A stretch of 9,745 bases of DNA from Candidatus Coatesiibacteriota bacterium (GCA_016929465.1 JAFGIT010000080.1:1-9745), one strand, 5' to 3'; counted from the stretch's first letter, positions 1-7,570 are shown. Notes: a model not told the origin generated them from the sequence alone. A program made the numbers and translations.

Positions 1-37
1 ACACTATCCTGTCATCAAAATCCAGAAATCCACCACC

Positions 38-57
38 GGTTGACCTACAAATCAACC
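38..57. repeat. Perfect 6-bp inverted repeat upstream of recQ
   Basis: GGTTGA at 38-43 and TCAACC at 52-57 are exact reverse complements separated by 8 bases. It could be the stem of a weak terminator for a gene left of the window, but no T-run follows on either strand. It could also be a protein-binding site about 45 bases above the recQ -35 box. No function can be assigned from sequence alone. Confidence 0.3.
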
Positions 58-101
58 ATTTCACATCCTCTTGCGGAACTGCTGGCGCGAGGCAGGCGCT
101 A

Positions 102-131
102 TTGCGATGTATCGAGCAAACATGCTATAAT
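102..131 (+). promoter_or_regulatory. Sigma70-like promoter of the recQ-family gene, probably producing a leaderless mRNA
   Basis: A perfect -10 hexamer TATAAT (126-131) lies 18 bases downstream of TTGCGA (102-107; four of six match TTGACA). Transcription would be expected to start around 137-141, only 2-6 bases before the ATG at 143. No Shine-Dalgarno-like purine run precedes that ATG, unlike the other genes of the window. In-frame TAA at 128-130 rules out any start farther upstream. The promoter match is seen directly; the leaderless transcript is inferred. Confidence 0.6.
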
Positions 132-142
132 CCCGTTCCGAT

Positions 143-3100
143 ATGATAGAGCTCGAACAAGCAAGACAGATACTCTCCGATAGATTCGGCTATTCATCAT
201 TCCTGCCCGGACAGGAGGCCTCCCTGAAGTCGATTCTCACGGGTCGAAACCTGCTCGTGGTAATGCCTACAGGAAGCGGCAAATCGCTTCTATACCAGCT
301 TCCGGCACTCATGCAGGATGGATTGACGGTGGTCATTTCTCCCCTGATCTCTCTGATGAAGGACCAGGTCGATGATCTCGGGCGTAAGAAAATACCGGCT
401 ACGTTCATCAATTCGAGTCTGAGCCCGGATGAACAGCGAGCGCGACTTCATCGCTGTGCCAATGGCGGGATCAAGCTGCTCTATCTCGCTCCGGAGCGTT
501 TCCGAAATGCAGCGTTCTCCCAGATGCTTCACAGGTTGAGGGTCAGCACGATGGCCGTCGATGAGGCGCACTGTATATCCGAATGGGGTCATGATTTTCG
601 CCCGGACTACCTTCGATTGAGGGAATTTAGAAAGGCGATGGGCAAGCCGCGCCTGATCGCCCTCACTGCTACTGCAACGCCGCAGGTTCGGAACGACATA
701 ATTGGATCTCTGGGACTGAAACCGGAAGAGATAGATGTCCACGTGTCTGGCTTTGACCGGCCAAATCTCATTCTCAGCGTGAGGGAATTTTCCAAACCTG
801 AAGGAAAGGATGAGTTCTTGCTCAAACTCGCAAAGAGAGAAACCGGGTCGATGATAGTCTATACTTCGACGCGAGGCAACGCTGAGAAGACCGGGGAATT
901 GCTGAAGACCATCGAGCCTCGTACCGTCATCTATCACGCCGGGCTTGACCCAGATTCCCGGGCCGAATTCCAGAACAGATTCATGAGTGGCAAGGACCGC
1001 ATAGTCGTGGCGACGTGTGCTTTCGGCATGGGCATCGACAAGGCAGACATCCGTTCAGTGATTCACTACGACTTTCCCGGTTCTGTTGAGCAATACTATC
1101 AGGAGATCGGCCGGGCGGGACGCGACGGAAAGACCTCACGATGCATACTGCTTCATTCGGGGGCTGACCGACGGATTCGAGAGTTCTTCATCGGATTGAG
1201 CTATCCCGGTCCGGAGCTTGTGAGGGAAGTCTATGATGAGCTATTCGCCATCAATGACAATCCGGTGATGCTCACATACAAGGAGATCGCGGATCGATGC
1301 AAGTCGAACTTGAAGGACGGCCACGTGGGCTCAGCGGTTCGTCTTTTAGACGGCGCAGGAATCACGAGGGCGCACGCTGTTGAGGCCATGGTTGCTCTCA
1401 CACTCGATAAGCCGGGCTCGGAAATTATGGCGAGGCTGCGCGCCCCGATCCAGAGACGAGTTCTGGAAGGCATCTCCGCAACGGATGACATCGAGACTCC
1501 AGGACGCCATGAGGTGGGGCTTCATCAGCTCTGTCGAGCCTGCGGGCTCTCTGAGAGCCAGGTGCGTCGCGCGCTCAAGGCTCTATGTGATGAAGGAGCA
1601 ATATTATATGAGCCTCCTTTCCGCGGCAGAGGGATAGAGAGGCTTGTTGATCCGCCCCCGCCATTCCACGAAGTCCCAATAGACTGGGACCGTCAATCAC
1701 TGCTCAGACGCTCAGAGGAACAGAAGCTGGAAGCAATGGAGAAATACATAAGGTATGACGGATGCAGACGCGAATTCATCCTGCAATATTTCGGCGAAAA
1801 GGATAGCTTCAAGTGCGGAACATGCGATAGATGCGCCCCGATCTCGAGAGCGGGGGGCTCCGGCAGTTTTGCATTCGATAGGCACCCGGAGATCGTCAGG
1901 TCGATTCTTATCTGCATCAGCCATCTGAGATTCCCGCTGGGCGCGGCTAATATCGCCGCAACACTCACCGGTAGCCGCAGTAGGAAGCTCATCGAATGGG
2001 GAGTCAATGAGAATCCTGCATACGGGTCTGCCCCAGGCAAAGGGGAGTTGATCAGGAGCATTATAGATGACCTGATAACTGATGGACTTCTTAAGCAGGC
2101 GGGGGAAACGGGACGACCTGTTCTGGAATTGACGGAATTGGGCCGGGAAAGGGCACTTGAGAATCGAGCCATGGTGAGTGAAAATTGGACTGACAATAAG
2201 ACCTCGAAGGCAAGCAGACTAGTTGAGCTGAGAGCAGCGCCGCTTGAATGGCTATCGGCGGACGAGGTTCAAAATGGGCACCAGAACCTGGCTGAACAAA
2301 TGGCCTCCAGCGACACGGATATCAATGAGGAGTATATAACCAAGCCCATGACTACGGATGACAGGGAATCAGCCTGTTCCGTTGCCCGATTCTTGCCCAG
2401 TGACTACGGGATCGCCGCCGCGGTGCTCTTGTGCGTCGCAGCTCTCGACAAACCGCGTGATATAGGGAGCGTGGTTGAGGTCCTTACTGGGTCCAAGGCG
2501 GATTGGATCAAAGCATCGGCCGCTAACCAGATTGAGGTCTATGGTTCCGTAAGATCATCCGAAGAGCGCATCCGCAAGGTAATAGACTCAATGCTGCAGC
2601 ATCAGCTTCTCCAGGGGCATGTTAATGATGACGTCACTGTCCTTAAAGTAACGAAGACGTGGGTGAATGAGCTCAAGCGGCTCAAGAATAAAGCCGAACA
2701 ATCAGCTGGAAATGACAAGGATATAGATTCTAGCGAGATGGCCTCTGATTGCTTGGCAATCCCGAAGTCAATGAAACTTCAGGAATCCGATGACTCCTAC
2801 GCAAGGCGTCAACCTAGCGATGAGGTCCGGCGCGATAAGACACCCAGAGAGCTCGATAGAACCGCCGTCGCGATTCTACGCTGTATTATGGACATAGGTA
2901 TTCCTCTCAGCAAAGCCCTTGTCGTTCGATTCGCGCTCCGCTCCCGCGATAAAAGGCTGCTTGCGCGGGAACTGGATAAGAAACCTCTATATGGTTTGCT
3001 GCGAGGGGCTGATCGACGCCGACTCTCGCACGTCATGGACGAGCTTGTTGGAGACGGCTATCTGAAAGTGGGATGGGAGTCTGGTCGGTCGGTTCTAATT

Positions 3101-3688
3101 CTAACACACTTGGGCCATGAGACGGCTTCCGCGATGAGCATCGATCAGCTTGCAGGCAAGGAACACCCTCGTGGAGCAGCTGAAAAACCGACAAGCAATG
3201 ATGGGAACACTCGAGGGGAACAACACATCAGGCCGGACATAAATCCACGGGAATTTCTGCCGTCGAACGACGCAAGTAGCCTGCTTAATCTTGCCATCAA
3301 CGAACTAATACATGCCGAATTCGATCGCGCGAAGGAGATGCTGCTCGAATTGCGTTTATACCATCCCGGTGAAATCGCGGAACGCTTATTTGTCGTGTTT
3401 CACACTACCTCGGAAAACCGCGTAAAATCTCAAGCAATTTGGTCATTAGGGGAGCTGTGCGGCGGACACGCCCTCGATTTCTTGATTAAATGCACCTCTT
3501 CAGATGACACTAGCATCCGAAGGCGGGCCGTCTTAGCGCTGGGCAAAGTCGCCAAGACTATCGGTTCTTATACGAGGTCGGTCACACCAGGCATCGAACA
3601 AGCCAGGCGAGCGCTCGCCGAGCTGAGCGACGATGCGGACGGCTACGTGAGGCGATACGTAACGAGGTCTCTTAGTCTGTTTCCGTGA
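143..3688 (+). CDS. recQ: RecQ-family ATP-dependent 3'-5' DNA helicase with three RQC-type winged-helix domains and C-terminal HEAT-like repeats
   Basis: A DNA-unwinding motor of superfamily 2, expected to act in recombination and replication-fork repair. The RecQ core is complete: motif 0 (FGYSSFLPGQ, residues 15-24), Walker A MPTGSGKS (41-48), DEAH (140-143) with the RecQ aromatic-rich loop just after it, motif III ALTATAT (173-179), and motif VI QEIGRAGRDG (320-329). A segment at about 350-535 holds two winged-helix-like stretches and precedes the zinc cluster Cys541, Cys558, Cys561, Cys564. Beyond it come three diverged RQC-like domains at about 579-672, 751-846 and 905-997. They are joined by hydrophilic, probably disordered linkers. 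HEAT-like repeats follow to the end (clearest at 1094-1107 and 1124-1138, about 30 residues apart). At 1181 aa it is nearly twice the E. coli enzyme (about 610 aa), and no HRDC domain is apparent. ATG 143 is the only usable start: the next Met is inside Walker A. The gene converges on the aldolase/kinase unit. Helicase identity is near certain; the role of the tail is unknown. Confidence 0.95.
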   Translation: MIELEQARQILSDRFGYSSFLPGQEASLKSILTGRNLLVVMPTGSGKSLLYQLPALMQDGLTVVISPLISLMKDQVDDLGRKKIPATFINSSLSPDEQRARLHRCANGGIKLLYLAPERFRNAAFSQMLHRLRVSTMAVDEAHCISEWGHDFRPDYLRLREFRKAMGKPRLIALTATATPQVRNDIIGSLGLKPEEIDVHVSGFDRPNLILSVREFSKPEGKDEFLLKLAKRETGSMIVYTSTRGNAEKTGELLKTIEPRTVIYHAGLDPDSRAEFQNRFMSGKDRIVVATCAFGMGIDKADIRSVIHYDFPGSVEQYYQEIGRAGRDGKTSRCILLHSGADRRIREFFIGLSYPGPELVREVYDELFAINDNPVMLTYKEIADRCKSNLKDGHVGSAVRLLDGAGITRAHAVEAMVALTLDKPGSEIMARLRAPIQRRVLEGISATDDIETPGRHEVGLHQLCRACGLSESQVRRALKALCDEGAILYEPPFRGRGIERLVDPPPPFHEVPIDWDRQSLLRRSEEQKLEAMEKYIRYDGCRREFILQYFGEKDSFKCGTCDRCAPISRAGGSGSFAFDRHPEIVRSILICISHLRFPLGAANIAATLTGSRSRKLIEWGVNENPAYGSAPGKGELIRSIIDDLITDGLLKQAGETGRPVLELTELGRERALENRAMVSENWTDNKTSKASRLVELRAAPLEWLSADEVQNGHQNLAEQMASSDTDINEEYITKPMTTDDRESACSVARFLPSDYGIAAAVLLCVAALDKPRDIGSVVEVLTGSKADWIKASAANQIEVYGSVRSSEERIRKVIDSMLQHQLLQGHVNDDVTVLKVTKTWVNELKRLKNKAEQSAGNDKDIDSSEMASDCLAIPKSMKLQESDDSYARRQPSDEVRRDKTPRELDRTAVAILRCIMDIGIPLSKALVVRFALRSRDKRLLARELDKKPLYGLLRGADRRRLSHVMDELVGDGYLKVGWESGRSVLILTHLGHETASAMSIDQLAGKEHPRGAAEKPTSNDGNTRGEQHIRPDINPREFLPSNDASSLLNLAINELIHAEFDRAKEMLLELRLYHPGEIAERLFVVFHTTSENRVKSQAIWSLGELCGGHALDFLIKCTSSDDTSIRRRAVLALGKVAKTIGSYTRSVTPGIEQARRALAELSDDADGYVRRYVTRSLSLFP

Positions 3689-3743
3689 TGAGCGCCTTCC
3701 GGGTGATGCACGGTTTATCCCATATAGGACACATTCTGGGTCG

Positions 3744-3769
3744 CATTTGTTCACTCGGGGTGAAGAATG
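3744..3769. terminator. Weak hairpin between convergent recQ and kinase genes
   Basis: TTCAC (3750-3754) and GTGAA (3760-3764) form a 5-bp stem around TCGGG. CATT (3744-3747) and AATG (3766-3769) extend it across a small internal loop. It lies 56 bases after the recQ stop, where a terminator is expected, but has no T-run, so a factor-independent terminator is doubtful. Confidence 0.25.
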
Positions 3770-3775
3770 GATTGC

Positions 3776-3796
3776 GGCGACTCGATGCTGAGTGCC
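3776..3796 (-). terminator. Imperfect hairpin just after the kinase stop codon
   Basis: Read on the minus strand, GGCACTC and GAGTCGCC pair as a 7-bp stem with one bulged base and a 6-base loop. It starts about 10 bases after the TAG of the kinase gene, the last gene of the selB unit, so it is a candidate 3'-end structure. No T-run follows, so it may protect the mRNA end or need Rho rather than terminate alone. Confidence 0.3.
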
Positions 3797-3806
3797 ACAG
3801 AAACCA

Positions 3807-4745
3807 CTACAAACGAATTGTGTCGTTCGGAAGGGCAGCCACCAGCTCTTCCTTGGTCGGTAAAGAAAGGATCGCGCCCCTTCCTCGTATCTTGAGGCTG
3901 GCCATCGTGAGGCCCAATCTGGCCGCTTCGCGAGCTGAAAGACCGTGGGCGATACCGTGAATGAAGGCTCCGTTGAAGGCGTCGCCGGCGCCTGTGGTAT
4001 CGACTACCGTTACATCCAGTTCGGGGCGTAGCTGCATAACGCCATCCGACGATGCGATAAGGCATCCGCGCTCTCCCTGCTTGATCGCAACGAACCGGAC
4101 GCCCATGCCCATCACGAACTCCGCTATCTCGCCCTCAGTCATGCCCGGAAATAGCGGCCCGGTCTCATCGGGGGACGATGGCAGAAATATATCCGTATAT
4201 TCGAGTATCTCCATCAGGTCCTTCTTTGCCTGTTCGAGAGAGGTGAGTTTGAGACGCAGATTCGGATCGAACGAGGTCAAGACACCTGCGGAACGCGCCA
4301 TTTTGAATGCCGCTAACGCAGCGTCCCTCGCGGTTCTCGAGATTGCCTGAGTTATGCCGCTCGTGTGAACCACCTTCGCGCTCCCTATGTAGTCCGCGTC
4401 GAGATCATCGGGGGAGAGTGTGCTCGCCGCGCTGCCAGGACGGTAATAAGTGAACTCACGCGCGCCATTCTGCGTCAGAGAGATGAAGTATATGCTATTG
4501 AAACCAGGCACTAGTTGAGAATGAGAGAGATCGATTCCCTCCGAGCGCCAGCTCGAAGTGAGAAAATCCGAGAATGGATCTATGCCGACCTTGGTGATGA
4601 AGCCTGTTCGGGAGCCGAGCCTGCTCGCCGCGACAATCGTGTTGAGCGTGTCGCCGCCATAGGCTTTGGTGAACAGCGATGCGTCCTTGATGCGCCCGTC
4701 GCAGAACATCTCGACCATGCACTCGCCGATAGAGATGATATCCAC
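3807..4745 (-). CDS. kdgK: PfkB-family sugar kinase, probable 2-keto-3-deoxygluconate kinase
   Basis: Probably phosphorylates 2-keto-3-deoxygluconate with ATP to give KDPG, the substrate of the aldolase encoded just upstream. The 312-residue product matches the usual length (E. coli KdgK is about 309). PfkB/ribokinase features are visible: N-terminal IISIGECMVEMF, the substrate-side YGGDTLN motif (29-35), and the C-terminal DTTGAGDAFNG signature with catalytic-base Asp255 in GAGD. YYRPGSAAS (from residue 100) and FDPNLR (159-164) are typical of KDG kinases rather than fructo- or ribokinases. The reading frame stays open far upstream, but that part overlaps the aldolase and reads as shadow. 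The start is GTG at 4745, preceded by GGAG with 5-base spacing. That GTG lies 2 bases after the aldolase TAG, so translation is likely coupled. Another ketose or 2-ketoaldonate substrate remains possible. Confidence 0.85.
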   Translation of the reverse strand: MDIISIGECMVEMFCDGRIKDASLFTKAYGGDTLNTIVAASRLGSRTGFITKVGIDPFSDFLTSSWRSEGIDLSHSQLVPGFNSIYFISLTQNGAREFTYYRPGSAASTLSPDDLDADYIGSAKVVHTSGITQAISRTARDAALAAFKMARSAGVLTSFDPNLRLKLTSLEQAKKDLMEILEYTDIFLPSSPDETGPLFPGMTEGEIAEFVMGMGVRFVAIKQGERGCLIASSDGVMQLRPELDVTVVDTTGAGDAFNGAFIHGIAHGLSAREAARLGLTMASLKIRGRGAILSLPTKEELVAALPNDTIRL

Positions 4746-4747
4746 TG

Positions 4748-5377
4748 CTACTCCGATATCGAGGCCCTGAGCCCGAAGGCGAGATGTGTGATAGCCTTGA
4801 AGTCGCGTGCCTCGAGAAGCCCTTTTGGCAGAAGCGATCCGCCGACACCGACAGCAAATGCCCCAGCGTCTATATACTCTCTCGCGTTCGCCGAAGAGAT
4901 TCCGCCGGTCGGAATGAGCTTCGCATCCGGGAGTATCGCCAGAAGCGACTTTATGTATTTGGGGCCGCCGAGACATTCCGCGGGAAATACCTTTATCGGC
5001 TCGAAGCCTCCTTCCATGATTGAGTAGATCTCGCCTGGCGTCGCTGCGCCGGGTAGATATTGGGCATCCGAATCGAGAGATACATCCCACACTTCGTCGA
5101 CGAAGATGGGAGAGACGAGGAATGACGCACCGGCCTCCACCGCCTTGCTTGCATCGCTTTCGGAAAACAACGTGGCAGCACCCACCGCGAGACCACCATG
5201 CAACGATAGTCGCCTTATCGCCCTATCAAACTGATCGACCGTCGCAGGTATCTCGATCGCTGTAATGCCGCCCTCCGCAATCGCTAGCGCGGCTTCGACC
5301 GCAGTGTCCGCGTCATCCACACGGACAACGGCGATCAACTTGGTCCTTCCGATTTCATCGAACACATTATTCATCAT
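4748..5377 (-). CDS. eda: KDPG/KHG aldolase family protein (class I, Eda/DgoA type)
   Basis: Expected to split 2-keto-3-deoxy-6-phosphogluconate into pyruvate and glyceraldehyde-3-phosphate through a Schiff base. At 209 aa it is a full-length single TIM barrel (E. coli Eda is 213). The Schiff-base lysine is Lys129 in PIKVFPAE, the general acid/base is Glu42 in AIEIPAT, and the phosphate-side loops PTGGISSAN (156-164) and GVGGSLLP (177-184) are present. PGAATPGEI (109-117) is also typical. The position of E. coli Arg49, which contacts the substrate carboxylate, is Thr46 here; the EIP sequence recalls the DgoA (KDPGal) branch, so exact substrate stereochemistry is open. The start is ATG at 5377, whose A is shared with the selB TGA; a GGAGGA Shine-Dalgarno lies 6 bases upstream. 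A second ATG follows immediately at 5374. The kinase begins 2 bases after its stop. Confidence 0.88.
   Translation of the reverse strand: MMNNVFDEIGRTKLIAVVRVDDADTAVEAALAIAEGGITAIEIPATVDQFDRAIRRLSLHGGLAVGAATLFSESDASKAVEAGASFLVSPIFVDEVWDVSLDSDAQYLPGAATPGEIYSIMEGGFEPIKVFPAECLGGPKYIKSLLAILPDAKLIPTGGISSANAREYIDAGAFAVGVGGSLLPKGLLEARDFKAITHLAFGLRASISE
4751..4754 (-). promoter_or_regulatory. Ribosome binding site fixing the kinase GTG start
   Basis: Minus-strand GGAG lies in the last codons of the aldolase gene, 5 bases before GTG at 4745. It supports the short form of the kinase over N-terminally extended readings, which would overlap the aldolase by over 300 bases. Confidence 0.6.
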
Positions 5378-7341
5378 CAAATGTCCTCCAAGCCGGCGGG
5401 ACCACGCACGCGAAGGTCACCCTCGCGTCGCGTGATGTCTATCCTGTCCAGATATTCGAGTATTGGCACGACGAACCTCCTGCTGCTTCTCAGAAGGTCC
5501 CTCGCAGTCGCCACGGTTATTGTTTTTTCCTTTGAGAGATAGCCGGCCACTGCCCTTGCGACATCTTTGAGGCCGGCGGTCGAGAGCAGCAGTTCCGGAG
5601 AAAGCCTGACCAGTTCCTTCGCCTGCATCAGGTAGCTGATGACCTCCCGGAGATCACCTGCCCCGGCAGCGGAGACGTTGCCGGAGACCTCGTTCATCAG
5701 AAAGCCCATCTCGACCGGATTTGTCCCTGATGTGTTGATTCGATTTCTGATAACGGAGGCCACTTGCTCCTGAATATCGCTCAATCTGAATGAATGAGTA
5801 GGGAGGCGCACCAGCGTCCCATCCAGAATTATCCGCCCGGATGCGGAAGCGAGCTGAAGCAGGTCGGCCAAAAAGCCGGTCAGGATTGGGTGCTTCACCT
5901 TACTCGCAAGAGACCGCTCCTGCATTCCGGCGCGAAGCGGAAAATCGTGATGATACTTCGCAAGTTGAGCCACCAGTTGGTCGATGAGTTCAAGCGAGTC
6001 CTCCGAGTGCAGGAACCTGCTTGGCGTGCTGGATAGCCTTATTAGGGCTCCTTCCCGGCAGAGTTGCTCGATTATGGACTCAGTCTTCCCGGAGTCCATG
6101 CCCAATTGCGTGGCAATCTCCTGAAGGTCCGGCGGGTCCGGGAAGACGCTTCTCACGAAGACGGCCACTCTGTCAGTCTCAGAGCCATCTTTCATCAGAG
6201 AAAGCTGATCGGAAAGGGCGTTCTTCATTCGGTAGCGATTCCTGGTGCTCGCTGCAATTATCGTGCCTCCGCCAACGACGAACGCTGGCGAGTAGGACCT
6301 GAGAACAAAGCGGTCCGAGAAGAGCGCGACGACCTCCTCTTCGAGCCTTATCTGAGCGAAGCACTCCGAGCCCGGCTGGAGTTCAGCGTCACCTATGGGA
6401 TAGACTCTCCCGAGGGCTTCCTTGGTTCCGACGTGAAAGCGAACTCGCTCGCCTCGCTTCAATTCGGCCCTCTTGGAGTTGTTGAGAACCAAGTGAACAT
6501 CAAAGACGTAGCCCGGCCTGAGCACGTTGGGAAGGCTGAGAACATCCCCTCTGGTAATCTCTCGCTTTGCGATCTTGGGCAGGTTTATCGCGGTCCTTTG
6601 TCCTGCCTGCGCATCCTCCACCTGTGCGTTGTGCGTCTCGATTCTCCTGATCTTCGTTTTCAGTTCATGCGGATATACTTCCACAGCATTACCGATCGCC
6701 GCGCTACCGGAGATCACGGTGCCGGTCACCACCGTCCCGAATCCCTGGATTGTGAATGCGCGGTCAATGGGCATCCTGAACGTTCCTGCCGACGAACGTC
6801 CCGGTATTCTCTCCACCAGCGTTGTTATCTCCGACATGAGCGTGTCGATGCCCTGTCCGGTCTTCGCAGAGGTCAGGATAATCGGGGCACCCTCCATAAA
6901 GGTGTCCTTTACGAAGTCCCGGGCATCTTCGAGCGCGAGCTCGACCTCCTCCTCGGAGACGATATCTACTTTCGTCAGGGCGACTATGCCGGATTTGACG
7001 CCGAGGAAACGGCATATATCGAGGTGCTCTATAGATTGCGGCATGACTCCTTCATCTGCAGAAATCACGAATAGAACGACATCGATGCCCGACGCTCCGG
7101 CTACCATAGTCTTCACGAATCGCTCGTGCCCGGGGACATCCACAATGCCAATCCTGCTCCCATTTGGCAGGTCGAGATAGGCGAATCCAAGCTCTATCGA
7201 TATGCCCCTTTCCTGCTCCTCCGCGAGGCGATCCGTGTAGATGCCGGTGAGGGCCTTTATCAGTTCGGTCTTTCCGTGGTCTATATGGCCTGCCGTGCCC
7301 AAGACAAGCGACACGCGCGGAGTTGTGCTCAAGTCAGTCAT
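5377..7341 (-). CDS. selB: Selenocysteine-specific translation elongation factor SelB
   Basis: A GTPase that delivers selenocysteinyl-tRNA(Sec) to the ribosome at UGA codons followed by a SECIS hairpin. The 654-residue product shows GHIDHGKT (G1, 18-25), [11 protein letters not shown] (G2, 44-54), DVPGHE (G3, 68-73) and TKVD (G4, 123-126). EF-Tu-like beta-barrel domains follow (about 180-360), then a long winged-helix C-terminus for SECIS binding. The end of it, [18 protein letters not shown] (613-630) followed by TRREGD, is characteristic of SelB. Length agrees with known SelBs (about 610-640) and nothing looks broken. An in-frame TTG at 7383 would add 14 residues, but ATG 7341 has a GAGGAG Shine-Dalgarno ending 3 bases upstream and is preferred. 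It heads a minus-strand unit with a sugar-acid aldolase and kinase, an unexpected pairing. selA, selC and selD are not in the window. Confidence 0.96.
   Translation of the reverse strand: MTDLSTTPRVSLVLGTAGHIDHGKTELIKALTGIYTDRLAEEQERGISIELGFAYLDLPNGSRIGIVDVPGHERFVKTMVAGASGIDVVLFVISADEGVMPQSIEHLDICRFLGVKSGIVALTKVDIVSEEEVELALEDARDFVKDTFMEGAPIILTSAKTGQGIDTLMSEITTLVERIPGRSSAGTFRMPIDRAFTIQGFGTVVTGTVISGSAAIGNAVEVYPHELKTKIRRIETHNAQVEDAQAGQRTAINLPKIAKREITRGDVLSLPNVLRPGYVFDVHLVLNNSKRAELKRGERVRFHVGTKEALGRVYPIGDAELQPGSECFAQIRLEEEVVALFSDRFVLRSYSPAFVVGGGTIIAASTRNRYRMKNALSDQLSLMKDGSETDRVAVFVRSVFPDPPDLQEIATQLGMDSGKTESIIEQLCREGALIRLSSTPSRFLHSEDSLELIDQLVAQLAKYHHDFPLRAGMQERSLASKVKHPILTGFLADLLQLASASGRIILDGTLVRLPTHSFRLSDIQEQVASVIRNRINTSGTNPVEMGFLMNEVSGNVSAAGAGDLREVISYLMQAKELVRLSPELLLSTAGLKDVARAVAGYLSKEKTITVATARDLLRSSRRFVVPILEYLDRIDITRREGDLRVRGPAGLEDI
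5384..5389 (-). promoter_or_regulatory. Ribosome binding site of the aldolase gene inside selB
   Basis: Minus-strand GGAGGA, a near-perfect Shine-Dalgarno, lies in the last selB codons, 6 bases before ATG 5377. It favours ATG over the TTG three bases upstream. Confidence 0.75.
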
Positions 7342-7344
7342 AAT

Positions 7345-7350
7345 CTCCTC
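7345..7350 (-). promoter_or_regulatory. Ribosome binding site of selB
   Basis: Minus-strand GAGGAG followed by ATT and ATG 7341. It decides the selB start in favour of this ATG over the upstream in-frame TTG at 7383. Confidence 0.65.
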
Positions 7351-7385
7351 ATTCTCGACGGTAGTTAATGAAGGGATAGACAATA

Positions 7386-7403
7386 CAATAACCGCGGTTA
7401 TTG
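7386..7403. promoter_or_regulatory. Perfect 18-bp palindrome, candidate operator in the divergent selB / PagL-like intergenic region
   Basis: CAATAACCGCGGTTATTG is exactly self-complementary over 9+9 bases without a spacer. Its inner edge is about 45 bases upstream of the selB ATG and it sits between divergent genes, the normal place for a dimeric repressor or activator site. A minus-strand TATAAC (7424-7419) could be a -10 box that would put the palindrome just after the transcription start, but no good -35 accompanies it. No terminator role is likely: there is no loop and no T-run. The regulator is not in the window and I cannot assign a family. Confidence 0.55.
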
Positions 7404-7530
7404 ATCACGGTCTTTTATGTTATATTGCTGCTATGTGAAATGGCCTATTAGCGGAACCCGCCTTCAGAAAGAGTGTTCATTTAAGAAAGTGCCAATGGAG
7501 TAAATCAGTTCTCGAACAGATTTATGTGTC

Positions 7531-7559
7531 TTGACAGAAGATCAATCTACATCGATATG
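7531..7559 (+). promoter_or_regulatory. Possible promoter of the PagL-like gene
   Basis: A perfect -35 hexamer TTGACA (7531-7536) is followed 17 bases later by GATATG (7554-7559), a poor -10 match. Transcription would start within about 5-8 bases of the TTG start codon, which fits poorly with a non-ATG start, so the real promoter may lie farther upstream in 7404-7530. That remaining stretch shows only a short GCGG/CCGC hairpin (7451-7461). Confidence 0.25.
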
Positions 7560-7570
7560 GGGGTTCTCGC

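Noticed and set aside
290-937. Minus-strand open frame of 215 codons opposite the RecQ core
   Set aside because: It is antisense to conserved helicase motifs and has no family-like pattern or ribosome binding site.
3689-3806. Small gene between recQ and the kinase (frame from 3685)
   Set aside because: The frame runs on antisense into the kinase gene, has no ribosome binding site and no protein-like pattern.
4746-5090. N-terminal extension of the kinase frame to a start at 5090
   Set aside because: It overlaps the aldolase on the same strand, reads as Arg/Cys/Ser-rich shadow, and the PfkB fold begins right after GTG 4745, which has a Shine-Dalgarno site.
6064-7074. Plus-strand open frame of 336 codons opposite selB
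   Set aside because: It lies wholly antisense to a complete SelB, has His/Arg-rich low-complexity composition and no recognisable domain; it is a product of codon bias on the other strand.
6527-7180. Plus-strand open frame of 217 codons opposite the SelB GTPase domain
   Set aside because: It is Ser/Thr/Pro-rich shadow of conserved GTPase motifs.
7384-7570. A selC (tRNA-Sec) gene or SECIS element beside selB
   Set aside because: No T-arm consensus, long variable arm or CCA-type acceptor stem was found; the short GCGG/CCGC hairpin at 7451-7461 is too small.
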